A stretch of 64,000 nt of DNA from Methanomicrobiaceae archaeon (GCA_016926855.1 JAFGNT010000003.1:1-64000), one strand, 5' to 3'; positions 33,823-42,786 are shown, counted from the stretch's first letter. Notes: generated by a model from the sequence alone, not told the origin. Numbers and translations: made by a program.

Positions 33823-33927
33823 CCTTTATTATTATTAAAGGTTGTATGCCTTAAAAAAATTCATGGTTGTCCCGGAAACGTTTTCACCGTATCCCGGCAC
33901 AGATGCTAAAAAAATGTATGTCAAAAA
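33823..33927 (-). promoter_or_regulatory. fumA promoter region with palindrome at the start codon
   Basis: A near-perfect palindrome, CCTTTA-TTATTAT-TAAAGG (33823-33841), touches the fumA ATG on the minus strand; its inner arm supplies AAAGG as the only ribosome-binding-like sequence. A second AT-rich run at about 33850-33857 could be the TATA box. T-rich stretches near 33905-33920 may also end the rpl10e-side sequence. Confidence 0.4.
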
Positions 33928-34434
33928 TTATGTGCGCTTCGTAATGACCACACGGCCGGGTGACGGAAGTTTGTAGATGCCGTGGCGGAGGGCGTCCTTT
34001 GCTTTATCAAGGTATTCTTCCGTCGTGTAGATGGTAAAGATCTTCTGTTTTTCCGACACCCGTGCCGCCGTGCCCACCGCCTTGCCGAAAGCCGCCCGCA
34101 TGCCCTCGGAAACACGGTCTGCTCCCGCACCGGTTGCCTGCTTGTTCTCCCGGAGAACCTGGTGGGGGTAGGTGCGGAGTTTGAGGCGGAAGTTCATCCT
34201 TCCGACTTCCTTCATGAGCCTGCGGTTGATGTTCACACGCGCCGCTTCAAGGGCGGTGTGGCGTATCTGGCATGCTTCGTCCACAAGGATTGATGCCTCG
34301 TACGGGAAGTCTTCCCGCAGGTTGCCCATATCGAACTGGACAATCCTGCTTCCGGGAACTCCTCCCATGTATTCACGCCGAGTATATGCCTTTTTTGTGA
34401 TATTCCTGTACATTTTCGCTGGTTTTCTGACCAT
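33928..34434 (-). CDS. rpl10e: 50S ribosomal protein L16/L10e (uL16)
   Basis: The 168-aa product begins [38 protein letters not shown], the archaeal L10e start, and has [28 protein letters not shown] near the C-terminus. It stands alone, away from the main ribosomal block, as in many archaea, with its own promoter. Confidence 0.96.
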   Translation of the reverse strand: MVRKPAKMYRNITKKAYTRREYMGGVPGSRIVQFDMGNLREDFPYEASILVDEACQIRHTALEAARVNINRRLMKEVGRMNFRLKLRTYPHQVLRENKQATGAGADRVSEGMRAAFGKAVGTAARVSEKQKIFTIYTTEEYLDKAKDALRHGIYKLPSPGRVVITKRT

Positions 34435-34495
34435 TGACAGACACCCCTCGTTCTGTTAAACGTGCTTTAAAAAAAGGCTATATATCGTAATAAAC
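34435..34495 (-). promoter_or_regulatory. rpl10e promoter
   Basis: Read on the minus strand the spacer has a TATA-like TTACGATATATAGCC (about 34477-34491) followed by a T7 run and a 45-base leader before the rpl10e ATG. The TATA lies only a few bases after the stop of the ABC ATPase gene. Confidence 0.55.
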
Positions 34496-35257
34496 CTACC
34501 GACGCACCTGGCATTGCTGCAGCAGGCTGAGGACGTGCCGCCGGAGTTCTGCAAAATCGACGGATGTCCTCACCCGCGGTCGCGGGAGATCCACCGCGAT
34601 GTTTTCACAGATCCGTCCCGGCCGGGGGCTTAAGACGACGATGCGATCGGCAAGGTAGACCGCTTCGTCCACGCTGTGCGTCACAAAGATGACTGTTTTC
34701 TTCGTCTTCTCCCAGATTTCCAGCAGTTCCTGCTGCATGTCATTGCGCGTCTGCGCATCGAGCGCCCCGAAGGGTTCGTCCATTAAAAGCACGTCGGGAT
34801 TGTTTGCGAGTGCCCGGGCGATTGCGACCCGCTGCCGCATCCCGCCCGAGAGTTCGAACGGAAATGCGTCCCTGAACTGTTCAAGGCCCACGAGCTCGAG
34901 GTACTCGGAGGCGATGTGCATCCGGGACGCATGGTCCATTCCCTTCATTTCGAGCCCGAACGCGATATTGTCCATGACATTTCGCCACGGGAAGAGCGAG
35001 TACTCCTGAAACACCATTCCCCTCCTCGGGTCGGGCCCGGTAATCTGCTCGCCGTCGATCGATACCGATCCGCCCGTTGCCGTGTCGAGCCCGGCAATAA
35101 TCCGGAGAAGCGTGGTCTTTCCGCATCCCGACGGCCCCACGAGGCAGACAAATTCCTCATCCTCGATGTCGAGGGTGATCTCCTCGAGTGCAACGGTCGG
35201 CGCTCCACCCTCTTTTTCAAAGATGCGGTTCAGGTTTTGTATGGACACGCCGCTCAT
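34496..35257 (-). CDS. ABC transporter ATPase, nitrate/sulfonate/taurine type
   Basis: The 253-aa product is a nucleotide-binding subunit: Walker A GPSGCGKTTLLR, Q-loop VFQEYSLFPWRN, signature LSGGMRQRVAIARAL, Walker B VLLMDEPFGALD and H-loop FVTHSVDEAVYLADRI. The EYSLFPWRNVMDNIAFG pattern and its partners place it with SsuB/TauB/NrtD. ATG 35257 overlaps the permease stop by 4 bases. Substrate is unknown. Confidence 0.93.
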   Translation of the reverse strand: MSGVSIQNLNRIFEKEGGAPTVALEEITLDIEDEEFVCLVGPSGCGKTTLLRIIAGLDTATGGSVSIDGEQITGPDPRRGMVFQEYSLFPWRNVMDNIAFGLEMKGMDHASRMHIASEYLELVGLEQFRDAFPFELSGGMRQRVAIARALANNPDVLLMDEPFGALDAQTRNDMQQELLEIWEKTKKTVIFVTHSVDEAVYLADRIVVLSPRPGRICENIAVDLPRPRVRTSVDFAELRRHVLSLLQQCQVRR

Positions 35258-36048
35258 GACCGCACCTCCCCTGCACGCCACCGCTCCAGTCTGCTGTCAA
35301 CATAATGGCGGAAGATCATGTCGATAACAAGGCCGATCAGGCCCAGCAGGAGCATGTATACGACGACATGAGCGGTCTGGTGCAGGTTGTAGTAGAACCA
35401 GAGTTTCTGGCCGAGACCGTAACGCCCGCCGCCTGCTCCGAAGAGTTCCGCCGCCACAAGGCACATCCATCCCACACCCATCGCAATGCGGATCCCGGCT
35501 GCAATGGAGGGAACCGCGGACGGGAGTGCGATGTAACGGATGAGGCTCAGGCTCTTCGTGCACCCGAGCACCCGTGCCGCCTCGACAAAGATCCTCGGAA
35601 CACTCTTCAGGCCGGTGTAGGTATTGATGAGTATCGGGAAGAATGCGCCCACGAAGATGACAAATCCGGCCGACTGGTGCGTCAGTCCGAACCAGATGAT
35701 GGCGAACGGGATCCATGCAAGCGGCGGTATGGGTCGCAGGATTTCGACGATCGGGTTCGCGATGCGGTCGATCTCCGAATACCATCCCATCGCCATACCG
35801 AGCGGCACACCCGCCAGCAGTGCGGTGCCGAGCCCGATAAAAAAGTGCAGCATGCTGATTTCAAAGTCGATGAGCAGCGTCCCGCCCTCAATAAGGGAGA
35901 TGAACGAGAACAGGACATCCGTGAAGCTCGGCAGGTAAAACCGGCTTCTGACAATCAGATCCGCCACCGCCTGCCAGATTACGATGGCGGCGAGGATCGA
36001 TGCTATCCCGAGCAGCGTGCTGTTCCTGGTATTCCGGCTCCGGTTCAT
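35254..36048 (-). CDS. ABC transporter permease, SsuC/TauC type
   Basis: The 264-aa membrane protein has six hydrophobic segments, from STLLGIASILAAIVIWQAVADL to VVYMLLLGLIGLVIDMIFRH. The permease coupling loop EAARVLGCTKSLSLIRYIALPSAVPSIAAGIRIAMG (EAA motif) is clear. ATG 36048 or 36057 (three codons upstream) may be used. It is separated from the substrate-binding gene by 132 bases that contain a T-run on this strand. Confidence 0.92.
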   Translation of the reverse strand: MNRSRNTRNSTLLGIASILAAIVIWQAVADLIVRSRFYLPSFTDVLFSFISLIEGGTLLIDFEISMLHFFIGLGTALLAGVPLGMAMGWYSEIDRIANPIVEILRPIPPLAWIPFAIIWFGLTHQSAGFVIFVGAFFPILINTYTGLKSVPRIFVEAARVLGCTKSLSLIRYIALPSAVPSIAAGIRIAMGVGWMCLVAAELFGAGGGRYGLGQKLWFYYNLHQTAHVVVYMLLLGLIGLVIDMIFRHYVDSRLERWRAGEVRS

Positions 36049-36157
36049 GTGATGCAACGTCCGTTATGGTAATTTTACGGGAGCCTCCGGCATGACTGTT
36101 TTCCTGTAACCGGAAAAAGCCATGCCTTTGCTATCGTTCATATTCAGTTGGCGTCCG

Positions 36158-36171
36158 AAGAAAAAAAAAGA
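36158..36171 (-). terminator. T-rich stretch after the substrate-binding protein gene
   Basis: A run of nine A on the plus strand (36161-36169) gives nine T on the minus strand, starting 11 bases after the stop of the binding-protein gene. It could end or attenuate transcription before the permease and ATPase genes, leaving more binding protein than membrane complex. Confidence 0.45.
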
Positions 36172-36180
36172 TACCCGTCC

Positions 36181-37176
36181 TTACCCGCGGGCCGTTTCAT
36201 AGAAGGAGAGATCAAAGATGTCGTCTTTGGTAAGCGGGGCCGGGATGTACCCGAGCTCATACTGGACATCGGTATACCCGACAACGGAATCGACGATCAC
36301 GTTCGGATCCGAGATCCACGTGCCGTCCCACTCGTTTAAGGATATCCTGACAAGCTCGACGTCCCACCCGGTCTTCCGGGCGAATATCTCGGCTGCCTCA
36401 TCCTGGTGGGCGATATTGTAGTCGGTCGCTTTGATGTGGATGCGGACGATCTCCGTGACGAGATCGGGATGGTCGCGGATCAGGGTGCCGCTTGCCACCA
36501 GCACGCAACAGGCATGCTCCGGTGCCATCTCACCCGACGTGACGACGGACCTGCCGTTTCCTTCGCTTTCGATGATGGTGGGTGCGGGATGCGGGAGGAA
36601 GACTCCGTCGACCTGTCCTGCAGTAATGGCGGTAATGGCGTCACCCGGGCCCATGCCGATGATCGTGACATCCTCTACGGGATCGAGGCCGTTTTCTAAG
36701 AGCCAGTTCCGGATCAGAGTGTCCTGGATGGTCCCCGGAGGGAACGTGGCGATTTTCAGGCCTTTCAGATCGTCGGGTGACTCGTACGGGATCTCGTTCC
36801 TGAGCACGAGATCCGAGCCCTGTGTCTGCACTGCGGCGATGATCTTTGCATCGAGCCCGTTTGCGAGGGCCGATATCACCGGTGCGGCACCGACATAGGC
36901 AATGTCCAGTTCACCGGCAAGCATCGCCTGCATTTCCGGGGCACCTGTCGGGAACTCGAAGTCCGTTACTTTTTCAACACCGAACTCTGCGAGATCCTGT
37001 GTCCACCAGTTTTTCTCAAGGGCGGTCATCTCGGCAATCTGGTGCGTACTGGGCTGGTAGCCGATCCGCAGGTCGGTCACCGTCTCTTTAGGTGCGGTGG
37101 ATGTACAGCCGCAGATAAGTGCGCATGCGAAAAACACCGCGATAGCGGCAACAATAATTCCTGTGCGTGAGCTCAT
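36181..37176 (-). CDS. ABC transporter substrate-binding lipoprotein (SsuA/NMT1 type)
   Basis: The 331-aa product has a signal sequence (IIVAAIAVFFACALICGCTS) with a lipobox-like cysteine at about residue 23-24, so it is probably membrane-anchored outside the cell. The mature part shows DLRIGYQPSTHQIAEMTALEK, EMQAMLAGELDIAYVGAAPVISALANG and GLKIATFPPGTIQDTLIRNWL, typical of the periplasmic-binding-protein-like II family for nitrate, sulfonates, taurine or thiamine precursors. The ligand cannot be told from sequence. Confidence 0.9.
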   Translation of the reverse strand: MSSRTGIIVAAIAVFFACALICGCTSTAPKETVTDLRIGYQPSTHQIAEMTALEKNWWTQDLAEFGVEKVTDFEFPTGAPEMQAMLAGELDIAYVGAAPVISALANGLDAKIIAAVQTQGSDLVLRNEIPYESPDDLKGLKIATFPPGTIQDTLIRNWLLENGLDPVEDVTIIGMGPGDAITAITAGQVDGVFLPHPAPTIIESEGNGRSVVTSGEMAPEHACCVLVASGTLIRDHPDLVTEIVRIHIKATDYNIAHQDEAAEIFARKTGWDVELVRISLNEWDGTWISDPNVIVDSVVGYTDVQYELGYIPAPLTKDDIFDLSFYETARG

Positions 37177-37473
37177 GGTTCTTACCTCATGGACACGGGT
37201 GTCCTGATTTCATAAACAGGTTTCGGGTGGCAATATAAATAGGTTCGGGTTATTTCACATTAATTATCCTTAAAAGCCAAATTTTATAAATAATTTTATA
37301 CTATTATTACAAAACACTCCCAATAAGTGTCCATTGTGGGATGAACTCCTGCCGGCAGCGAACCCGCACCCGCTGCATGCCTGATCCGGGCCCGGAGTGG
37401 GAGGGGAGGAACAGAACGGGCGTGCCCTTAATCTTATTTCAGCACATTGGTATAATCAGGGACGGGAGATACG
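37177..37473 (+). promoter_or_regulatory. Divergent intergenic region before argH
   Basis: On the minus strand a TATA-like TATTTATATTGCC (about 37230-37243) would drive the binding-protein gene. On the plus strand the AT-rich TTTATAAATAATTTTATAC (about 37282-37302) is far from argH; closer candidates are CTTAATCTTATTTC and GGTATAATC (37430-37460). No gene or tRNA is seen. Confidence 0.4.
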
Positions 37474-38952
37474 ATGCATGGTGATCCATTACGGAAAGGA
37501 CGCCTCGGGACCGGCCGCCCCCCCGCAGTCGCGGAGTTTCTCTCTTCGATGGAGGCGGACCGGTGGATTGCCGAGGCAGACGTTTTTGTTGACATTGCCC
37601 ATCTCCTGATGCTGCGCCGCCAGGGGATCGTCGGGGAGATGCAGGCAACTGCCGTGCTCCGGGCGCTCGTCGGGATGGCGGAGGACGGTGTGCCGGAGAC
37701 AGCGTTTGATGACCGCTACGAAGACATCCACGCCGGTATCGAGGCGCACCTGATTACAATCGCGGGCACGGATGCGGGCGGGCGGCTGCATATGGGCCGG
37801 TCGCGGAATGACGAGGTGGCGACCTGTCTGCGGCTCCGGCTCCGCCAGGAGTTGCTTCTGCACATGAAGGCCGTCATTTCCCTCCGGGGAGTGCTCCTCC
37901 GTATCGCCGGCGCCCATACCGGGTCGGTGATGCCGGGATTCACCCACCTTCAGCACGCACAGCCCACGACGCTCGCTCATCATCTTCTCGGGTATGAACA
38001 GGCGTTTGCACGCGATTTTGAACGGCTCCGGGATGCTTTTGCCCGAATCGACCTCTGCCCGCTCGGTGCTGCGGCTTTTGCGTCGACAGGGTACCCGATT
38101 GACAGGGCGTATACGGCCGGCCTGCTCGGGTTCCCGGCACTTGTCGAAAACACGATGGACGCCGTGTCCGCACGGGATTTTGCCCTTGAACCGCTCTCCG
38201 CCTGGGCGATTCTCATGACGACGGCAAGCCGGCTCTGCGAGGAGCTGATCATCTGGAGCTCCGCTTTCGTTGATTTTGTCCGGCTGGACGATGCGTACTG
38301 CTCGACGAGCTCGATTATGCCCCAGAAGAAGAACCCGGACACCGCGGAGATCCTGCGGGCCAAAACGGGGGTCACGTCGGGGGCGCTGGTGGCGGCCCTT
38401 ACCTGCATGAAGGGCCTTCCCATGAGCTATAACCGCGACCTGCAGGACCTCACTCCCCATCTCTGGCGTGCGGCCGACACCGTGAGCCGGTGCCTTCCCC
38501 TGCTTTCGGGAATGCTCGATACGGCGACGTTCATGACCGGCCGTATGCACGAGGAGGCGGGAAGAAGCAATTCGACGGCTACGGATCTCGCCGACGTGCT
38601 CGTCCGTGATTTCGGGCTGCCGTTCCGGACCGCCCACGGCATTGTCGGGCGGGCGGTCCGCATGGGCTTTCTCACTCTCGCCACGCTGGATGCAGCAGCC
38701 CGTGAAATGGCTGACATCTCCCTTGTCGGGCTCGGCGTGACCGATGACGTCATCGAACGCGCTCTCGACGTCACCTTCTCCGTGACAAGCCGGGATCAGC
38801 CGGGCGGGCCCGCACCGGAGGCGACAGCCGCTTTCATCGGCGCGCATGAAAAGCAGCTGGCAGCCGACAGCCTGTGGGTGGAGGAGACACGGGGGCGGAT
38901 CGATACGGCACTCTCAGATCTTATTCAATCAGCACAGGACGTGGTACAATAA
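37474..38952 (+). CDS. argH: Argininosuccinate lyase
   Basis: The 492-aa product performs the last step of arginine synthesis. The family signature TSSIMPQKKNPD is present near residue 283, together with DIHAGIEAHLI, GGRLHMGRSRNDEVAT and PGFTHLQHAQPTTLAHHLLGYEQ. ATG 37474 follows GACGGGAGAT. gatD follows with an unusual junction. Confidence 0.96.
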   Translation: MHGDPLRKGRLGTGRPPAVAEFLSSMEADRWIAEADVFVDIAHLLMLRRQGIVGEMQATAVLRALVGMAEDGVPETAFDDRYEDIHAGIEAHLITIAGTDAGGRLHMGRSRNDEVATCLRLRLRQELLLHMKAVISLRGVLLRIAGAHTGSVMPGFTHLQHAQPTTLAHHLLGYEQAFARDFERLRDAFARIDLCPLGAAAFASTGYPIDRAYTAGLLGFPALVENTMDAVSARDFALEPLSAWAILMTTASRLCEELIIWSSAFVDFVRLDDAYCSTSSIMPQKKNPDTAEILRAKTGVTSGALVAALTCMKGLPMSYNRDLQDLTPHLWRAADTVSRCLPLLSGMLDTATFMTGRMHEEAGRSNSTATDLADVLVRDFGLPFRTAHGIVGRAVRMGFLTLATLDAAAREMADISLVGLGVTDDVIERALDVTFSVTSRDQPGGPAPEATAAFIGAHEKQLAADSLWVEETRGRIDTALSDLIQSAQDVVQ

Positions 38953-38984
38953 CGGATACGGATACGGCACGGAGCGGTGACCGG

Positions 38985-40193
38985 GTGTGCTGCACGTATG
39001 CCGGAACAGAACTCACCGGGACGTACATCACATCCCGGGGGGATCATGCGGTCGTCAAACTCGAAAACGGATACAATATCGGCGTGCCGGCAGCGTCAAT
39101 CGTCTGCACGGGGGCGGCCCCCGCCGTCACCCCGGCAGTCTCTCCCGTCGAACAGAACCCGGATCTGCCCGGTGTGGCGATTATCTCGACCGGCGGCACA
39201 ATAGCGAGCAGAATTGACTACAGGACCGGCGCGGTCACGAGCCAGTTCTCCGCAGACGATATCCTGCGGGCGATACCGGGCCTTGCGGAGATCGCCTCGT
39301 TCCGCGCCCATCAGCTTGCCACGATCCTCTCGGAGAACATGCACTCCGGCCTCTGGCAGGATATTGCCCGCTGTATTTATGATGAGATCCGGCGCGGTGC
39401 CGAAGGAGTGATCGTGACCCACGGCACCGACACGATGTCCTTCTCTGCGGCGGCCGTGAGTTTCATGCTCGAGACCCCCGTGCCCGTGATATTCGTGGGA
39501 TCCCAGCGATCTGCGGACCGTCCGAGCAGTGACAACGTGATGAACGCCCTGTGCAGTGCGCAGGCGGCGATCAGCAATCTCGGCGAAGTGGCGGTTGTTA
39601 TGCACGCCTCGACGAGTGACGACTGCTGCTGGATCCACCGGGGCACCCGTGTCCGGAAGATGCACACGTCACGGCGCAATGCATTCAGGAGTATCGGCAT
39701 GTCGCCTATCGGCACAGTGGAGTATCCGTCGCTCGAGGTTTCCCTCGGTCCCGCTGCTGTTCTGCGCGGCAGTACCGAACCGGCACTCATGGACCGTCTT
39801 GACGATCGCGTCGGCCTGCTGTCCTTCTATCCCGGGATGGATGCCTCCGTCATTTCTGCGTACGAGGGATTCCATGGGCTGGTGATATCGGGAACGGGCC
39901 TCGGTCATGTCTCCGCCGACTCTATCCGGACGCTCTCCGGACTTATACGGGACGGGACGAATGTCGTCATGACGTCCCAGTGCTTAAACGGGCGTGTCTG
40001 CGACCGTGTATACGACACCGGGCGCGATCTTCTTGCGGCGGGGGTCATCGAAGGGGAAGACATGCTGCCCGAGGCAGCTCTCATGAAGCTCATGTGGGTG
40101 CTCGGCACCACGGACGATCCGGACGAGGTGACAAGGCTCATGCAGACGAATCTGCGGGGTGAACTCGGGAGGTGCAGCCCCCATGGATTATGA
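38985..40193 (+). CDS. gatD: Glutamyl-tRNA(Gln) amidotransferase subunit D
   Basis: GatD is the asparaginase-like subunit that releases ammonia for converting Glu-tRNA(Gln) to Gln-tRNA(Gln) in archaea. Active-site motifs are ISTGGTIASR and VTHGTDTMSFSA, plus GSQRSADRPSSDNVMNA. The N-terminal Tudor-like domain (TYAGTELTGTYITSRGDHAVVKLENGYNIGV) is present. The start is unclear: the expected position (38949) reads ATA, not ATG. GTG 38985, behind GGAGCGGTGA, gives 402 aa but cuts off the GDRV strand; ATG 38874 lies deep in argH. Confidence 0.92.
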   Translation: MCCTYAGTELTGTYITSRGDHAVVKLENGYNIGVPAASIVCTGAAPAVTPAVSPVEQNPDLPGVAIISTGGTIASRIDYRTGAVTSQFSADDILRAIPGLAEIASFRAHQLATILSENMHSGLWQDIARCIYDEIRRGAEGVIVTHGTDTMSFSAAAVSFMLETPVPVIFVGSQRSADRPSSDNVMNALCSAQAAISNLGEVAVVMHASTSDDCCWIHRGTRVRKMHTSRRNAFRSIGMSPIGTVEYPSLEVSLGPAAVLRGSTEPALMDRLDDRVGLLSFYPGMDASVISAYEGFHGLVISGTGLGHVSADSIRTLSGLIRDGTNVVMTSQCLNGRVCDRVYDTGRDLLAAGVIEGEDMLPEAALMKLMWVLGTTDDPDEVTRLMQTNLRGELGRCSPHGL

Positions 40194-42012
40194 GGCAATC
40201 GGCCTGAAGGCGGGTATCGAAATCCACCAGCAGCTGGACACGGCAGAGAAGCTCTTCTGCCACTGTCCGACGCGGCTCCGGGACATTTCGGAGAGGGACG
40301 GGGAATTTTTCCGGTACTTACGGGCAACAGAGAGCGAGCTCGGTGAGATCGACCGTGCAGCACAGGAGGAGATGAAGCAGGTGCGGCGCTTCTCCTATTA
40401 TGCCTACGACACGACATGCCTTGTCGAGAACGACGAAGAACCCCCGGCACCGCTGAATCCCGAAGCCCTCATGGTCTGCCTTACGATTGCAAAGATGATG
40501 GGCGCTACCCCGATAGAACAGGTTCACGTGATGCGCAAACTGGTCATCGACGGATCGAACACGAGCGGATTCCAGCGTACGGCACTTATAGCGCTCAACG
40601 GGCGGATCCCCGCGGGTGCCCGGATCGAGACGCTCTGCCTTGAGGAGGAGGCAGCGCAGCGGATCCACGACAGTACATTTTCCCTTGACCGGCTCGGGAT
40701 CCCCCTTGTCGAGATCACAACGGCTCCCGACATGCGCACACCGGAGCAGGTGAAGGAGGTGGCGGCATACATCGGCATGCTCCTCCGCTCGACGGGACGG
40801 GTCAAGCGCGGTATCGGGACCATACGGCAGGATGTCAATATCTCGATTGCGGGCGGGGCACGGGTGGAGATAAAGGGCGTGCAGGAACTCGATTTGATCG
40901 ACGAGGTGGTCCGCCGGGAGGTCGTGCGGCAGCAGCAGCTGCTGCTCATCCGGGACGAACTCTCTGCCCGCGGGGCGGTGGCCGACCCCGCACCGATCCC
41001 GGTCGGGGACCTGTTTAAGGAGACGAAATCCGCTATCCTGAAAAAAGCGCCCTGCATCCTCGCAATCCGCCTCCGTGGTTTTGCGGGCCTCGTGGGCCGG
41101 GAGATCCAGCCGGGGCGCCGTCTGGGCAGCGAGATGTCCGATTATGCGAAGAAATGCGGTGTGGGCGGCATCTTTCACACCGACGAGCTGCCTGCCTACG
41201 GGGTGACGGAGGAGGAAGTCTCCCGTCTCAGGACCCTTTCCGGGGCGGACGATGCCGACTGTGTCGTGATCGTGGCGGGGTCGCGGCAGAAAGCCGAATG
41301 TGCGGTTCTGCAGGTCGTCCGGCGGGCACAGTATGCACTGGACGGGGTGCCGGAGGAGACCCGGAAGATGCTTGAGGGGGGCAGCACGGCATATATGCGC
41401 CCCCTTCCGGGCGCAGCCCGCATGTACCCGGAGACCGACGTGCTCCCGGTTACCGTGACACGGGAGTGCCGGGACAGTCTGGTAGTTCCCGAACTTCTCA
41501 CCGACAAGACCGGGCGCTTCAGCGCGACATACGGGTTTGACGAACAGCTTGCCCGCCAGCTCGCCTATTCAGACCGGCTTCCCCTCTTTGAGCGGGCGGT
41601 GGCAGAGGGGGTGAAGCCGATGCTTGCCGCACGGACACTGCTTGCAACGCTCCGCGAACTGAAGCGTGACGGTGTGGACACCGGGGCTCTCGGGGACGAT
41701 TGTCTTCTTTCCGTCCTCGGGAAGGTCGAATCCGGCGATCTTGCCAAGGAAGCGATCCCGGATGTGCTCCGTGAGGTGGCATCCGGGACGGGCGTCGAGG
41801 CGGCGGTGGAACGGATTGCGCCGCCGATTACCTCCGACGAACTCGTATCAATTATCCGGGCAATTCTCACTGAAAGGGAGGAATTCGTCCGTGAACGTGG
41901 TATGGGCGCGCTTGGCCCCCTGATGGGAGTTGTCATGGAAGAGGTGCGGGGGCGTGTCGACGGCAGACAGATCTCGGAGATCCTTAAAAATGAGCTTGCC
42001 TCAATGCTGTGA
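40183..42012 (+). CDS. gatE: Glutamyl-tRNA(Gln) amidotransferase subunit E
   Basis: The 609-aa product is the archaeal kinase/transferase partner of GatD. It begins MDYEAIGLKAGIEIHQQLDTAEKLFCHCPTRLRD and has VHVMRKLVIDGSNTSGFQRTALIALNG, PLVEITTAPDMRTPEQVKEVAAYIGMLLRSTGRVKRGIGTIRQDVNISI and the inserted AspRS-like domain. A C-terminal YqeY-like region ends EILKNELASML. The ATG lies 11 bases inside gatD. Confidence 0.96.
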   Translation: MDYEAIGLKAGIEIHQQLDTAEKLFCHCPTRLRDISERDGEFFRYLRATESELGEIDRAAQEEMKQVRRFSYYAYDTTCLVENDEEPPAPLNPEALMVCLTIAKMMGATPIEQVHVMRKLVIDGSNTSGFQRTALIALNGRIPAGARIETLCLEEEAAQRIHDSTFSLDRLGIPLVEITTAPDMRTPEQVKEVAAYIGMLLRSTGRVKRGIGTIRQDVNISIAGGARVEIKGVQELDLIDEVVRREVVRQQQLLLIRDELSARGAVADPAPIPVGDLFKETKSAILKKAPCILAIRLRGFAGLVGREIQPGRRLGSEMSDYAKKCGVGGIFHTDELPAYGVTEEEVSRLRTLSGADDADCVVIVAGSRQKAECAVLQVVRRAQYALDGVPEETRKMLEGGSTAYMRPLPGAARMYPETDVLPVTVTRECRDSLVVPELLTDKTGRFSATYGFDEQLARQLAYSDRLPLFERAVAEGVKPMLAARTLLATLRELKRDGVDTGALGDDCLLSVLGKVESGDLAKEAIPDVLREVASGTGVEAAVERIAPPITSDELVSIIRAILTEREEFVRERGMGALGPLMGVVMEEVRGRVDGRQISEILKNELASML

Positions 42013-42073
42013 GGGAGGGGACCATCAGGTATCTTTAAGAGCCTCCTTTCCCTAATTTATAAGGAGTTGTTTT
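42013..42073 (+). promoter_or_regulatory. Promoter and ribosome-binding site before the DUF5350 gene
   Basis: TATA-like TCTTTAAGAG (about 42033-42042) and CTAATTTATAAGG (42051-42063) precede ATG 42074. AAGGAG (42060-42065) is the ribosome-binding site. Confidence 0.45.
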
Positions 42074-42367
42074 ATGGGTAAAACAGGCACTACAACGTGG
42101 ATTCAGGTGAAAGGTGTAAACGGACAGATCCGTCTTGTCCCCCAGAAAGAGGGTTCGTATAAAAAACCCGGCCCTAACCAGCGGTTCAAGTCGGGCGGTC
42201 CGCTCCGGAAAGCAATGCAGGGTACGCAGGAAGACAAGTTCCGGCGCCGGGGGGGAAACCGCGGAGGACGCGGTCGCGGCGGTGCCCAGATCGACAAACG
42301 TTTCCGCAGGCGCATCAAGCGTGCGACCTCAATGGTCATGGGCCTGAAGCAGGCATCGAAACGCTGA
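42074..42367 (+). CDS. Small basic RGG-rich protein (DUF5350-like)
   Basis: The 97-aa product is strongly basic. It begins MGKTGTTTWIQVKGVNGQIRLVPQKEG, has a glycine-arginine stretch (RRRGGNRGGRGRGG, about residues 58-71) and ends with RFRRRIKRATSMVMGLKQASKR. The pattern matches, from memory, a small family confined to methanogens (DUF5350). The RGG-like stretch suggests RNA or ribosome binding, which is inference. It has its own promoter. Confidence 0.8.
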   Translation: MGKTGTTTWIQVKGVNGQIRLVPQKEGSYKKPGPNQRFKSGGPLRKAMQGTQEDKFRRRGGNRGGRGRGGAQIDKRFRRRIKRATSMVMGLKQASKR

Positions 42368-42395
42368 TATTCCGGAATTTCCGGATGCCTTCATA

Positions 42396-42408
42396 CATTT
42401 TTATATAG
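42396..42408 (+). promoter_or_regulatory. TATA box of the 42424 gene
   Basis: TTTTTATATAGCC lies about 22 bases before ATG 42424, so transcription would start at or near the start codon (leaderless mRNA). There is no ribosome-binding sequence between them. Confidence 0.5.
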
Positions 42409-42423
42409 CCTCGTTTTGTTACT

Positions 42424-42786
42424 ATGAGTATGGATCTCAAGGATGCCGTTCTTCAGTTCTCCTTTGCGGAGCGTGCAAAATCCGAATTGATAATCGCATC
42501 CCACCTCACGGGATCGCTTGCCGGGTACACGGGAGACGAACGAAACGGCGCACGCCGGATGCTCGCCGCCTTTATGGGAGCGGTGAGCTCAGAACTGGCG
42601 TTTGCCTCGCAGGTTTCATCCAGTGAAGACTTTGCGAGTGCCGTTTCACTGCTGAACGAGGCAATGGACCAGATCGACGGTGAGGAGTATTCGGGTGCAG
42701 CGGAGACGATTGGCAGGTCGATCAGCGCCGCAACAACGGCAGCGGCGCATGCGTGGCAGGTACTCAGCGAACATGGACTTGTCTGA
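42424..42786 (+). CDS. Uncharacterised alpha-helical protein (120 aa)
   Basis: I do not recognise the family. The protein is alanine- and serine-rich and appears entirely helical (MDLKDAVLQFSFAERAKSELIIASHLTGSL, RRMLAAFMGAVSSELAFASQV, AVSLLNEAMDQIDGEEYSGAAETIGRSISAATTAAAHAWQVL). Its layout matches the protein at 46617-46997, and both may belong to one small family. No signal peptide or cysteine motif. It overlaps the nitroreductase gene by 14 bases, so the two are probably co-transcribed. Confidence 0.75.
   Translation: MSMDLKDAVLQFSFAERAKSELIIASHLTGSLAGYTGDERNGARRMLAAFMGAVSSELAFASQVSSSEDFASAVSLLNEAMDQIDGEEYSGAAETIGRSISAATTAAAHAWQVLSEHGLV

Noticed and set aside
37489-38847. Open frame of 452 codons on the minus strand
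   Set aside because: It is antisense to argH, whose catalytic signature is intact.
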